Of a stretch of 64,000 nt of DNA, positions 46,053-53,841 are shown piece after piece. Source of the stretch: Leifsonia poae. Lineage in GTDB: Bacteria > Actinomycetota > Actinomycetes > Actinomycetales > Microbacteriaceae. A program made the position numbers and the translations under genes. The notes beneath the pieces are model-generated. The model was given only the letters and a program-made list of their open reading frames with translations. It had not been told where the DNA came from and made no database searches. Every line of letters starts with the position of its first letter. Position 1 is the stretch's first letter. The stretch is from assembly GCF_020009625.1 (NCBI RefSeq), contig NZ_JAIHLP010000002.1, positions 3,782,001 through 3,846,000 of the forward strand. The letters are read 5' to 3'.

Positions 46053-46103
46053 CCGACCCGGCCAGCAATGAAGGGGCTCCGCGAGGACAAGGCTCAGCGA
46101 GAA

Positions 46104-46142
46104 CAGGGCTCCGCGCGCCGACTTCAGTCGCGCGGAACCCTG
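46104..46142. terminator. Bidirectional hairpin between convergent ALDH genes
   Basis: CAGGG/CCCTG and TCCGCGCG/CGCGCGGA form a long stem around CGACTTCAGTCG. It overlaps the last codons of the minus-strand dehydrogenase. No T tract, but position and strength suit a two-way terminator. Confidence 0.6.
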
Positions 46143-47560
46143 CTCGCGTCGGTCGAGGACGCCTCGCGGCGTGGGATGTTCGCGGGGTTGTGGTCGCGGA
46201 GTTCGGGCGGGAGCACAGCCTGCGGGGCGTCCTGATAGGCGATCGGGGTGAGGAAGCGGCGGATGGCGCTCGCGCCGACCGAGCTGTGCACCGAGGCGGT
46301 CGTCGCGGGCCAGGCGCCGCCGTGGTGTTGAGCCCAGGCGATGGCCACGCCGGTCGGCCAGCCGTCGAAGACGAGCCGGCCGGCCAACGGCGCGAGGGCG
46401 GCCGCCAGGGCGGTGACGTCTTCGCCTTGGCCGCGGAGGATCGTCGCGGTGAGGGACGGGTCGAGGGAGCCGATCGCGCGCTGCAGCTCCTCGTCGCCCA
46501 GGTAGCGCACGAGAACGGTGAGCGGTCCGAAGCATTCGGTGAGGAACGGTTCGGGGTCGGTGGTGAAGGCCTCGCCGTCGGTGATGACGACGGTCGGTGC
46601 CGAGTCGGGGGCTTCCGCCGCCGCGTTGAGTATCTGCACATCGGAGCGTCCGGCGAATGAAGCCGCTCCGGCCGCGAAAGCGGAGGTCATGCCCTCGGTG
46701 AGCTGCTGCTGTGACGGCGCGGCCATGAGCGCCGTGGCCACCGCATCTTCGATTCGAGCGCCCGCCGGAATGAAGACGAGCCCGGGTTTCGTGCAGAACT
46801 GGCCGGCATCGCGGGTGAACGATCCGACGAGGCCGGTTGCGATCTCGTCCGGACGCTCGCGGGCGGCCGACTCGGTGACGACCACCGGGTTGATGCTGCC
46901 GAGCTCGCCGTAGAACGGGATGGGCCGCTCGCGCGCGGCGGCGAGCTCGAACAGGGCGCGTCCGCCCCGCTCCGAGCCGGTGAAACCGACCGCCGCGACG
47001 CCGGGGTGCTGCACCAGGGCGACACCGGCGTCCATCCCTTCGACGAGACCGAAACAGCCGTCGGGTGCTCCAGCGGCGGCCAGCGTCCGTTCCGCGAGGG
47101 CGGCCGTGCGCCGGGATGTCTCGGGATGACCGGGATGGCCTTTGACGATCACAGGGCAACCCGCCGCGAGCGCCGAGGCGGTGTCGTTGCCGAGGACGGA
47201 GAACGCGAACGGGAAGTTAGAGGCCGCGTACACGGCAACGGCTCCGAGCGGACGGAGCATCCGCCTCAGATCGGGCCGCGGTGGTGTGGTCGTGGGGTCG
47301 GGCGCGTCGAGCGTCGCCTCCAGATAGCCCCCGTCGCGCGCGACTCCGGCGAAGAAGCGCAGCTGAGAGTCGGTTCGGGTGATCTCGCCGTCGAGGCGGG
47401 CCTCGCTCAGATGCGTCTCGGCGGCGGCGAGTCGCACGAGCTCGGCCCGGTCTCCGGCAATGGCCTCGGCGAGGGCTTCCAGCCAACGCGCCCTGTCCTC
47501 GCGGCCGGTTCCCTCGAATCCGCTCGCGGTCGCCCGGGCGACCGCGTCGTCGACGCTCAT
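46124..47560 (-). CDS. Aldehyde dehydrogenase, alpha-ketoglutarate-semialdehyde type
   Basis: 478-residue NADP-type dehydrogenase. The landmarks ELGSINPVVV (Glu) and AGQFCTKPGLVF (Cys) are those of the AldH/KGSADH subfamily rather than the classical LELGGKxP type. It would oxidise 2,5-dioxopentanoate, or another C5 semialdehyde, to 2-oxoglutarate or a dicarboxylate. It is the last gene of the CoA-transferase/acyl-CoA-dehydrogenase operon: its ATG overlaps the preceding stop as ATGA. Glutarate semialdehyde as substrate would fit the neighbours but is inference. Confidence 0.82.
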   Translation of the reverse strand: MSVDDAVARATASGFEGTGREDRARWLEALAEAIAGDRAELVRLAAAETHLSEARLDGEITRTDSQLRFFAGVARDGGYLEATLDAPDPTTTPPRPDLRRMLRPLGAVAVYAASNFPFAFSVLGNDTASALAAGCPVIVKGHPGHPETSRRTAALAERTLAAAGAPDGCFGLVEGMDAGVALVQHPGVAAVGFTGSERGGRALFELAAARERPIPFYGELGSINPVVVTESAARERPDEIATGLVGSFTRDAGQFCTKPGLVFIPAGARIEDAVATALMAAPSQQQLTEGMTSAFAAGAASFAGRSDVQILNAAAEAPDSAPTVVITDGEAFTTDPEPFLTECFGPLTVLVRYLGDEELQRAIGSLDPSLTATILRGQGEDVTALAAALAPLAGRLVFDGWPTGVAIAWAQHHGGAWPATTASVHSSVGASAIRRFLTPIAYQDAPQAVLPPELRDHNPANIPRREASSTDASRVPRD

Positions 47561-48720
47561 GCGAACGCCGCCAGACCGGTCAGGGCGCGACCGAGCACGA
47601 GAGTGTGGATCTCGTCGGTGCCCTCGTAGGTGCGCACCGATTCCAGGTTGTTCATGTGCCGCATCACCGGGAACTCGCTCGTGATGCCGTCGCCACCGAG
47701 AATGGTGCGGGCTTCGCGCGCGATGGCGATGGCTTCGCGCACGCTGTTGAGCTTGCCGACGCTGATCTGGGTGGGGGTGAGGGCTCCGCGCTCTTTCAGC
47801 CGGCCGAGGTGGAGTGCGAGGAGCATTCCTTTCTCATACTCGACGAGCATGTTCGCCAACTTCTCCTGGATGAGCTGGTTCGCGCCGATGGGGCGGCCGA
47901 ACACCTCGCGATGTGTCGCTCGCTCGATCGACACCTCCAGACAGGAACGGGCGGCGCCCATCGCGCCCCAGACGATGCCGTACCTGGCTTCATTGAGGCA
48001 GCTGAACGGCCCGGAGAGCCCGTGGGCGCCGGGGAGCATGGCCGAGGCGGGCAGGCGCACCGCGTCGAGCTCGACATCGCACTGGATCGATGCCCGCATC
48101 GAGAGCTTGCCGTCGATCTTCGTAGCGGTGAAGCCGCGGGTCCCGGTGGGCACGAGGAAGCCGCGGATGCCGTCTTCCGTCGCCGCCCAGACCACCGCGA
48201 TGTCGGCGATCGCGGCGAGACCGATCCAGCGTTTGCGTCCGGTGATGATCCAATCGTCGCCGTCGCGGCGGGCGGTGGTGTCCATCGCCGCCGGGTCGCT
48301 CCCTCCGGTCGGCTCGGTCAGGGCGAAGCAGCCGATCTTCTCGCCGCGCGCCATCGGGGGGAGCCATTGATGCTTCTGATCGTCGGAGCCGAATTTCGAG
48401 ATGGCGCTCATCGCGAGCGACCCCTGCACCGAGACGAAGGTGCGCCAACCGCTGTCGGCCGCCTCCAGCTCGTGGCAGACGACGCCGTAGCCGACCGCGC
48501 CGGCGCCCGCGCATCCCTCGTCATCCAGGTGCATGCCGAGGAACCCGAGCGCGCCGAGCTCGGCGACGAATTCGGTGCGGAAGTGTTTGTCTTCGAAGTC
48601 CTGCTCGATGGTCGGCAGGATGCGCTCGGTCGCGAAAGCGCGCGCCTTGGCCGCCCAGGCGCGCTCCTCGTCGCTGAGGAGCGGGTCGATGCTGAAGGCC
48701 TCATCGAGGGCTGCGGTCAC
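47557..48720 (-). CDS. Acyl-CoA dehydrogenase, glutaryl-CoA dehydrogenase-like
   Basis: 387-residue FAD enzyme. The FAD/substrate segment CFALTEPTGGSDPA and the catalytic Glu region VRTYEGTDEIHTLVLGRALTGL match glutaryl-CoA dehydrogenases, which oxidise and decarboxylate glutaryl-CoA to crotonyl-CoA. The GTG at 48720 is preceded by AAGGACG and overlaps the CoA-transferase stop (GTGA). In lysine/glutarate catabolism a CaiB-type CoA transferase gene is a known partner. Confidence 0.87.
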   Translation of the reverse strand: MTAALDEAFSIDPLLSDEERAWAAKARAFATERILPTIEQDFEDKHFRTEFVAELGALGFLGMHLDDEGCAGAGAVGYGVVCHELEAADSGWRTFVSVQGSLAMSAISKFGSDDQKHQWLPPMARGEKIGCFALTEPTGGSDPAAMDTTARRDGDDWIITGRKRWIGLAAIADIAVVWAATEDGIRGFLVPTGTRGFTATKIDGKLSMRASIQCDVELDAVRLPASAMLPGAHGLSGPFSCLNEARYGIVWGAMGAARSCLEVSIERATHREVFGRPIGANQLIQEKLANMLVEYEKGMLLALHLGRLKERGALTPTQISVGKLNSVREAIAIAREARTILGGDGITSEFPVMRHMNNLESVRTYEGTDEIHTLVLGRALTGLAAFA

Positions 48721-49913
48721 GGTCGTCCTTCTTTCTGTGGGTGCGGCTGCGGGTGCCAGTCGGCGCCGTCGTGCTCGCCGAGCCGGGGCGCGACGGAGCG
48801 GTAGTCGGCCGGCGCGGACGAGAGATGGATGGGGTTGGCTGGTTGGGCGCCGGACCGGGTGGTACCCGTTCCGGTCGCGTCGGCCTGGTCGATGCGGGCG
48901 ACGGGGTCGAGACCGAGCGAGGCAGCGAACGCGAATGCCTCCGTGAGGTCGTTCACGAGCCCGGCGGGCACGCGTGCGGTCGCGCACCGGTCGACCCAGT
49001 GCGCGGCGGTGTTTCCCGCGAGCGTCGACATGAGTTCATCGCGTAGTGCCTGTCGATGGCGCACGCGGTCGGCGTTGCGGGCGAACCGCGGGTCGTCGGC
49101 CAACTCCGGACGCCCGAGCAGGCCGACGAAGTCACGGAACTGTCGGTCGTTTCCGACCGCGACGACGAACGGGCGGTCGCTGGCGTCGACGAGTTCGTAC
49201 GGTGCGATGCTGGGATGGGCGTTTCCCATCCGGGCCGGCGCGATGCCGGTCGCGAGCGTGCTCGACGCCTGGTTGGTGAGAGCGGCGAGCAGCGAGGTCA
49301 GCAGGTCGACGTCGATGCGCTGGCCGAGGCCGGTGCGGTCTCGTTCACGCAGCGCGAGCAGCATGCCCGAGAACGCGTTGAGTCCGGTGAGCACGTCGAC
49401 GAGGGCGACGCCGACTTTGGTGGGGCCGCTGTCGGGCGCGCCGGTGATGCTCATGAGGCCTCCCACCGCCTGGACCAGCAGGTCGTAGCCGGCGAGGGCG
49501 GCGCCGTCGCCGCGGCCGAACCCGGTGATGGAGCAGTAGACGAGTCCGGGTGCGTCGGCTCGCAGGGTCGCTTCGTCGAGGCCGAATCGCTCCATCACGC
49601 CGGGGCGGAAGTTCTCGACGACGATGTCGGCGCCCGCCGCCAGCCGGTGGGCGGTGGCGAGCCCCGCTTCCATGCGCAGATCGCAGACGATCGAGCGCTT
49701 GTTCCGGTTGACGGCGGCGAAGTAGGTGGAGTCGCCGGCAGCGTCGACCGGAGGGCGCCACGATCGGGTGTCGTCACCGTCGGGGCTCTCGATCTTGATC
49801 ACGTCGGCGCCGAAGTCGGCGAGCATCATCGTGGCGTACGGTCCGGCGAGCACCCGGGAGAAGTCGGCGACCCGGATGCCCGCGAGGGGGAGGTCGGTCG
49901 TCGTCGCGCTCAT
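48717..49913 (-). CDS. CaiB/BaiF-family CoA transferase
   Basis: 398-residue type-III CoA transferase. The N-terminal VADFSRVLAGPYATMMLADFG, the VNRNKRSIVCDLR block and VENFRPGVMERFG are standard for the family; the GYDLLVQAVGGLMSITG segment follows the catalytic Asp region. With the glutaryl-CoA-dehydrogenase-like gene it is best read as succinyl-CoA:glutarate CoA transferase. ATG 49913 has GGAGA upstream; GTG 49928 would add five residues. The GntR gene is divergent 128 bases away. Confidence 0.86.
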   Translation of the reverse strand: MSATTTDLPLAGIRVADFSRVLAGPYATMMLADFGADVIKIESPDGDDTRSWRPPVDAAGDSTYFAAVNRNKRSIVCDLRMEAGLATAHRLAAGADIVVENFRPGVMERFGLDEATLRADAPGLVYCSITGFGRGDGAALAGYDLLVQAVGGLMSITGAPDSGPTKVGVALVDVLTGLNAFSGMLLALRERDRTGLGQRIDVDLLTSLLAALTNQASSTLATGIAPARMGNAHPSIAPYELVDASDRPFVVAVGNDRQFRDFVGLLGRPELADDPRFARNADRVRHRQALRDELMSTLAGNTAAHWVDRCATARVPAGLVNDLTEAFAFAASLGLDPVARIDQADATGTGTTRSGAQPANPIHLSSAPADYRSVAPRLGEHDGADWHPQPHPQKEGRP

Positions 49914-49991
49914 CCGGTCTCCATTCACTGCGCGCGGGGTGGGCCGGCGCTGGTCCTGGTATTCATCCTATCCCGCATGATTGGCTCGCGT

Positions 49992-49997
49992 TAGGGT
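49992..49997 (+). promoter_or_regulatory. -10 box of the GntR operon
   Basis: TAGGGT ends 6 bases before an ATG (50004) that starts a 13-codon frame leading into the GntR gene. Reading starts at or near the ATG, so the transcript would be leaderless. Confidence 0.45.
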
Positions 49998-50003
49998 GAA
50001 GTC

Positions 50004-50045
50004 ATGGCAGCGGGTGTGGAGTCGACGGGCGGTGCGCGCCGGTGA
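50004..50045 (+). CDS. Possible 13-codon upstream ORF of the GntR gene
   Basis: ATG GCA GCG ... CGG TGA encodes MAAGVESTGGARR. Its TGA (50043-50045) overlaps the GTG start of the GntR gene as GTGA, the same coupling used between full genes in this window. A -10 box lies 6 bases upstream of its ATG and no ribosome-binding site precedes the GntR start, so ribosomes may reach GntR only by reinitiation. Whether it is translated is not known. Confidence 0.4.
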   Translation: MAAGVESTGGARR

Positions 50046-50851
50046 CCGGCATGGCCGGTGCGACCGGCATGGCCGGTGCGACCGGCGTGGCCGGCCCGGC
50101 CCGCCGGGCGCCAGGTGCCCGCGATGCTGTGTTCGCCCAGCTCTCCGAAGCCGGGCGCGCCGAACAGGTCGCCCGGCGGCTCACCGACGGCATCGTGCTC
50201 GGCGTGCTCACCGCCGGTGAACGCCTGCCGAGTGAGGCTGAACTGGCCAGACGGTTCGGCGTCGCCCTGGTCACGGCCAGGGACGGGCTCGGCATGCTCC
50301 GCGAAGCCGGTCTCGTGCAGACCAGACGCGGGCGCGACGGGGGCAGCTTCGTCATCGCCGCCGGCTCGCAACTCGGCCCTCTGCTCGCCTCTCGGCTCGG
50401 GGGCCTCTCGCAGGTGGAGCTCTCCGACCTGGCGGTCTACGTCGCGACGATCGCCGCGGGATGCGCCGAACGGGCCGCCGAACGTTCCACGCCGGACGAC
50501 GACGAGCGACTGGGCGCCTGGCTGGCGGCGGCCGACTTCGGCTCACCGGCGGAGGCGCGACGCAACGCGGGCGGCTTCTTCCTCGAACTCGCCGTGTTGA
50601 GCCAGTCGACACGGCTGGTGCGCGAGCAGATCCGGTTGCAGGCGGAGTTCGGCCCCCTGCTCTGGGCCGGGATGGTGGACGCCGGGCTCCGCGACCGCAC
50701 GCGGGTGGCCGCGCGCGCGGTCGCCGCTGCGGTGGCCGCGCGGGACGGCGGCGCGGCGCGGCGGATCGTCAGCGAGCTCATCCGGGCGATCTCAGAATGG
50801 CTGCTCGCCGCCAAGGTGCTGATCGAGCGGGGAGGCACCATCGATGCCTGA
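50042..50851 (+). CDS. GntR-family (FadR-like) transcriptional regulator
   Basis: 269 residues. The N-terminus starts with a repeated TGMAGA/TGMAGA/TGVAGP tract, then the winged helix-turn-helix at about 38-100 (EQVARRLTDGIVLGVLTAGERLPSEAELARRFGV, TARDGLGMLREAGLVQTRRGRDGGSFV), then an all-helical FCD-type effector domain. In-frame ATGs at 50051 and 50069 are alternative starts. It is divergent from the probable glutarate operon and overlaps the Cache-domain gene, so it likely controls both in response to an organic acid or CoA ester. Confidence 0.87.
   Translation: MTGMAGATGMAGATGVAGPARRAPGARDAVFAQLSEAGRAEQVARRLTDGIVLGVLTAGERLPSEAELARRFGVALVTARDGLGMLREAGLVQTRRGRDGGSFVIAAGSQLGPLLASRLGGLSQVELSDLAVYVATIAAGCAERAAERSTPDDDERLGAWLAAADFGSPAEARRNAGGFFLELAVLSQSTRLVREQIRLQAEFGPLLWAGMVDAGLRDRTRVAARAVAAAVAARDGGAARRIVSELIRAISEWLLAAKVLIERGGTIDA
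50045..50098 (+). repeat. 18-bp tandem repeat at the start of the GntR gene (3 copies)
   Basis: ACCGGCATGGCCGGTGCG at 50045 and 50063, and a variant at 50081. Each unit is in frame and the first two carry an ATG, so the number of copies changes both the N-terminal length and the choice of start codons. Each unit is also a near-perfect inverted repeat (ACCGGC...GCCGGT). Confidence 0.9.
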
Positions 50852-51596
50852 TCTCGCGTCGGGAGCGACCCCGTCGATGGTCGCCGCCGCTGTCGGCACC
50901 CTGTTCGAGCGCCTCTTCGCCCAGCTGGACGAATGGCGCATCCAGCTGGTCGACGGTGACGTCGAGACGACGCCGGGTCGGCTCGACGAACGGGTGCGCG
51001 CTCTCGTCGTTCCGCTCCTGTCGGAGCCGGACCCGCTGCTGATCGGTGCCGGGTTCATCGCCGCGCCCGAGTTCGTGCGCGGCAGGGACGTGCACTTCTC
51101 ATGGTGGCTCGGTCCGCTCGAGGCCAACCCGGTCTTCGGTGCGACGACGGAACCGACGAAACTCGATCTGGCCACCCGCAACCACGCGGACTACCTGCGC
51201 GACTTCCGCTCGCTCGAGTGGTACCGCGTTCCGGAGTCGACCCATCGGACGCACGTGACCGGACCGTATGTCGACCATCTCTGCGCCTGCGACTACATCA
51301 TCACCGTGACGTCGCCGGTCGAGGCGGGCGGCACGACGCTCGGCGTCGTGGGCGCCGACATCTTCGTCAAACGGCTTGAACACGAGCTGCTGCCGGCCCT
51401 GCTGGCGATCGACGGTCCGGTCTCGCTGATCAACGGAGTCGGCCGCGTGATGATGTCGACCGATCCGGCGCTGGCTGTGGGAGACGTCCTGTACACGAAT
51501 GCGGTCGACATCGTGGCCTGCCCGGGCGCGCCGTTCGCCCTCGCGCTGACGGGAAAGACAGCTTCGAACATTACACTCGGATCGAACACGTCCTGA
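50844..51596 (+). CDS. Cache (PDC-like) domain protein, stand-alone
   Basis: 250-residue protein with no signal peptide or membrane helix in sight. The central part (IGAGFIAAPEF, DFRSLEWYRVPESTHRTHVTGPYVDHLCACDYIITVTSPV, GVVGADIFVKRLEHELLPAL) has the strand-helix layout of Cache/PDC small-molecule sensors, but no output domain follows. Its ATG overlaps the GntR gene by 8 bases. A cytoplasmic ligand-binding partner of the GntR regulator is the simplest guess. Cache domains are usually extracytoplasmic, which makes this arrangement unusual. Confidence 0.65.
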   Translation: MPDLASGATPSMVAAAVGTLFERLFAQLDEWRIQLVDGDVETTPGRLDERVRALVVPLLSEPDPLLIGAGFIAAPEFVRGRDVHFSWWLGPLEANPVFGATTEPTKLDLATRNHADYLRDFRSLEWYRVPESTHRTHVTGPYVDHLCACDYIITVTSPVEAGGTTLGVVGADIFVKRLEHELLPALLAIDGPVSLINGVGRVMMSTDPALAVGDVLYTNAVDIVACPGAPFALALTGKTASNITLGSNTS

Positions 51597-51644
51597 GCCC
51601 CTGCGGCTCGGAGCCATCATTCGTTGAAACGGGAGGAACGCGAG

Positions 51645-52766
51645 GTGACTCCCGGTTTCACCAGATATGCCCCGTCCGGCGCGCGGTCGCGCTGGCTGTT
51701 CGTGGCCGGTCGACGGTTCGTCGCGGTCGTGGAGAGCTCCGTCTCCGAAGGGATCGTCGAGACACTCTGGTGGCTGGCCGACTCCGAGCTCGCCACCATC
51801 GAATCCGTCGTCGGAGCATTCCCGCTGACCGGCGCGGATGCGGTGCGCTCGTTCGCAGTCGCCGAACTCGCCGAACCCAACGCCACGAACGAGGTGCTGG
51901 TGACCGCCGTTGTGCGCGGCTCCGCGGCCGTCGATGTGTTCTCGGTCGGCGGTTCGCGCCGATTCGCCGCCGGGGGAGTGCAGCCGTGGGTGCTGGCCGA
52001 GTTCCGCTCGGTCACCGGACTCGTGCTCGGCGGAGACGATCTGCCGACCGGCCCGGTCGCACGGGCGAGCGTCGGATCGCTCCCGCTCGGCAGCGGTGTG
52101 GTCGACGGCGAACTGCTCGCCTGGTCGCTCACACCGCTCCAGCGCATCGCAGCAGCGCCGGCCGTCGAGGCGGCGCCGACCGACGACGAGGCCGATCTCG
52201 GCGAGGAGACGATCATCCGGGCGCGTCGCGGGGGGAGCCTCTTCGCGCATCCCGAGCCCCTGGCACCGCCCGAGATCCCTCGCACCCCGCCGGGGCGCAT
52301 GCCGGGAGCGGTGGACATCGAGCCCTCGGCTGACACATCCGCGTCGACGATCCGCTCCGCCCCGGACGACGGCTTCCCTTCGACCCAACCCGTGCTGCTC
52401 CCGCCCGCGCCCGTGCCCGCGCGCTACGCGATCCTGATGGGGTCCGGCGACAGGTTCGCCCTCGACGAGCCCATCCTGATCGGCCGCCGGCCGTCACCCC
52501 AGAGGATCGGTTCCGGCCCGGAACCGCGACTCGTCGCGGTGTCATCGCCCGACCAGGAGGTGTCGTCGACCCACGTGCGCATCGAGCAGGCGGGTGACGC
52601 CGTCGTGGTCACCGACCTGCGCTCGACGAACGGCACCGTCGTCGCCGCCGACGGGCAGCGGCAGCGGCTGAGGCCGGGACAATCGCTCGTCGTCCTACCC
52701 GGCGCGCTCATCGAGATCGGCGACGGTAATATCATCGAGATCACCGCCGTCTCCGGCGAGATGTGA
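51645..52766 (+). CDS. FHA-domain protein
   Basis: 373 residues. An N-terminal beta-rich region of unknown family (to about 170) and a Pro/Ala-rich linker precede a forkhead-associated domain at about 259-365, with IGRRPSP, EVSSTHVRIEQ and LRSTNGTVV as the phosphothreonine-binding landmarks. GTG 51645 has GGGAGGAACG upstream; a TTG at 51624 is a less likely start. It begins the kinase/phosphatase/surface-protein cluster and would read phosphothreonines made by the kinase two genes downstream. Confidence 0.87.
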   Translation: MTPGFTRYAPSGARSRWLFVAGRRFVAVVESSVSEGIVETLWWLADSELATIESVVGAFPLTGADAVRSFAVAELAEPNATNEVLVTAVVRGSAAVDVFSVGGSRRFAAGGVQPWVLAEFRSVTGLVLGGDDLPTGPVARASVGSLPLGSGVVDGELLAWSLTPLQRIAAAPAVEAAPTDDEADLGEETIIRARRGGSLFAHPEPLAPPEIPRTPPGRMPGAVDIEPSADTSASTIRSAPDDGFPSTQPVLLPPAPVPARYAILMGSGDRFALDEPILIGRRPSPQRIGSGPEPRLVAVSSPDQEVSSTHVRIEQAGDAVVVTDLRSTNGTVVAADGQRQRLRPGQSLVVLPGALIEIGDGNIIEITAVSGEM

Positions 52767-52803
52767 TCTCCGGTTCTCCGAACCCGACAAGAAGAGGATG
52801 CGA

Positions 52804-53640
52804 GTGACCCAGATCGGTCGCAGCAACAGACGCCACACCGTGGTCGTGCCTGGCGAGCCAGACGCGCGCATCAGCCTGGCCTGGGCGGCGCTCAGCGACA
52901 AGGGCTACCGCCGGTCGGTCAACGAGGACAGCCTGCTTGCCCGCTCGCCGATCTTCGCGGTCGCCGACGGGATGGGCGGGCACACGGCCGGCGACTTCGC
53001 CAGCACCGCCGTCGTCACCCGGCTCGCAGAACAGGTCTCCGTGGACTTCGTGGGCGAGGACGCACTCACCTCCGCCCTGCGATCGGCCGTCGATGATATG
53101 GGCCGGGGGGTCGGACACACCGACCTCGGAACCGGAACGACCGTCACCGGCATCGCCTTGACTCTGGTCAACGGCTCGCCGTACTGGCTCGTCTTCAACA
53201 TCGGCGACTCGCGGGTCTACAGCTACCGCGACGGCACCCTGGAGCAGCTCACGCTCGATCATTCGATCGTGCAAGAGCTCCTCGACGCCGGGGCGATCAC
53301 GCCGGCCGAGGCCGAGGTGCATCCGCACAGCAACGTCATCACCCGGGCGGTCGGCTTCAACGAAGACCCGGTGCCCGACTACTTCCTGCTTCCGATCGTC
53401 GCCGGCTCGCGCCTGCTCGTGTGCTCGGACGGTCTGACGAAAGAGCTCACCGAGCACGGCATCCGGCATTTCCTCGCCGAGGGGTCGAGCCCGCTCGACG
53501 CCGCGCAGCAATTGATGGATGCGGCACTCGGCAATGGCGGCCGCGACAATGTGACGGTCGTCGTCGTCGACGTCCTCGCCACGCCCGAGAGCGGAAACCA
53601 CCGTGAGGGCGTCGACCGCCGCACGGTGCGCAAGCACTGA
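52804..53640 (+). CDS. PP2C-family protein phosphatase
   Basis: 278-residue metal-dependent Ser/Thr phosphatase. Metal-ligand motifs are RSVNEDS, FAVADGMGGHTAGD, LLVCSDGLTKEL and GGRDNVTVVVV; the GTGTTVTG segment is in the expected place. There is no membrane helix, so it is cytoplasmic. GTG 52804 has GAGG six bases upstream and is preferred over ATG 52798, which overlaps that ribosome-binding site. It would reverse the action of the kinase encoded next. Confidence 0.92.
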   Translation: MTQIGRSNRRHTVVVPGEPDARISLAWAALSDKGYRRSVNEDSLLARSPIFAVADGMGGHTAGDFASTAVVTRLAEQVSVDFVGEDALTSALRSAVDDMGRGVGHTDLGTGTTVTGIALTLVNGSPYWLVFNIGDSRVYSYRDGTLEQLTLDHSIVQELLDAGAITPAEAEVHPHSNVITRAVGFNEDPVPDYFLLPIVAGSRLLVCSDGLTKELTEHGIRHFLAEGSSPLDAAQQLMDAALGNGGRDNVTVVVVDVLATPESGNHREGVDRRTVRKH

Positions 53641-53738
53641 GCCGCCACCCGCCACCCGCCTCTTTGTCCCCCGAGTTGGGGGTAGGTGAGTTGTCCCCAG
53701 TCCGGGAGCGGGGCCTGGGCGGGCATTCCGGCCCTGCC

Positions 53739-53744
53739 TACAAT
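53739..53744 (+). promoter_or_regulatory. -10 box before the kinase gene
   Basis: TACAAT in the 201-base gap between the phosphatase and the kinase, with only a weak -35 (TGGGCG). The leader would be about 90 bases and ends in the ribosome-binding site GGAGGCGAT. This may be a separate promoter for the kinase and surface-protein genes. Confidence 0.4.
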
Positions 53745-53841
53745 GGGGAAACGATTGCCGATGACCCGGTGCGGCCGCGCACGGCGGACCTGAGACCAAG
53801 CAACAGCATCCACGGGTGCACGAGTCGAACCGGGAGGCGAT

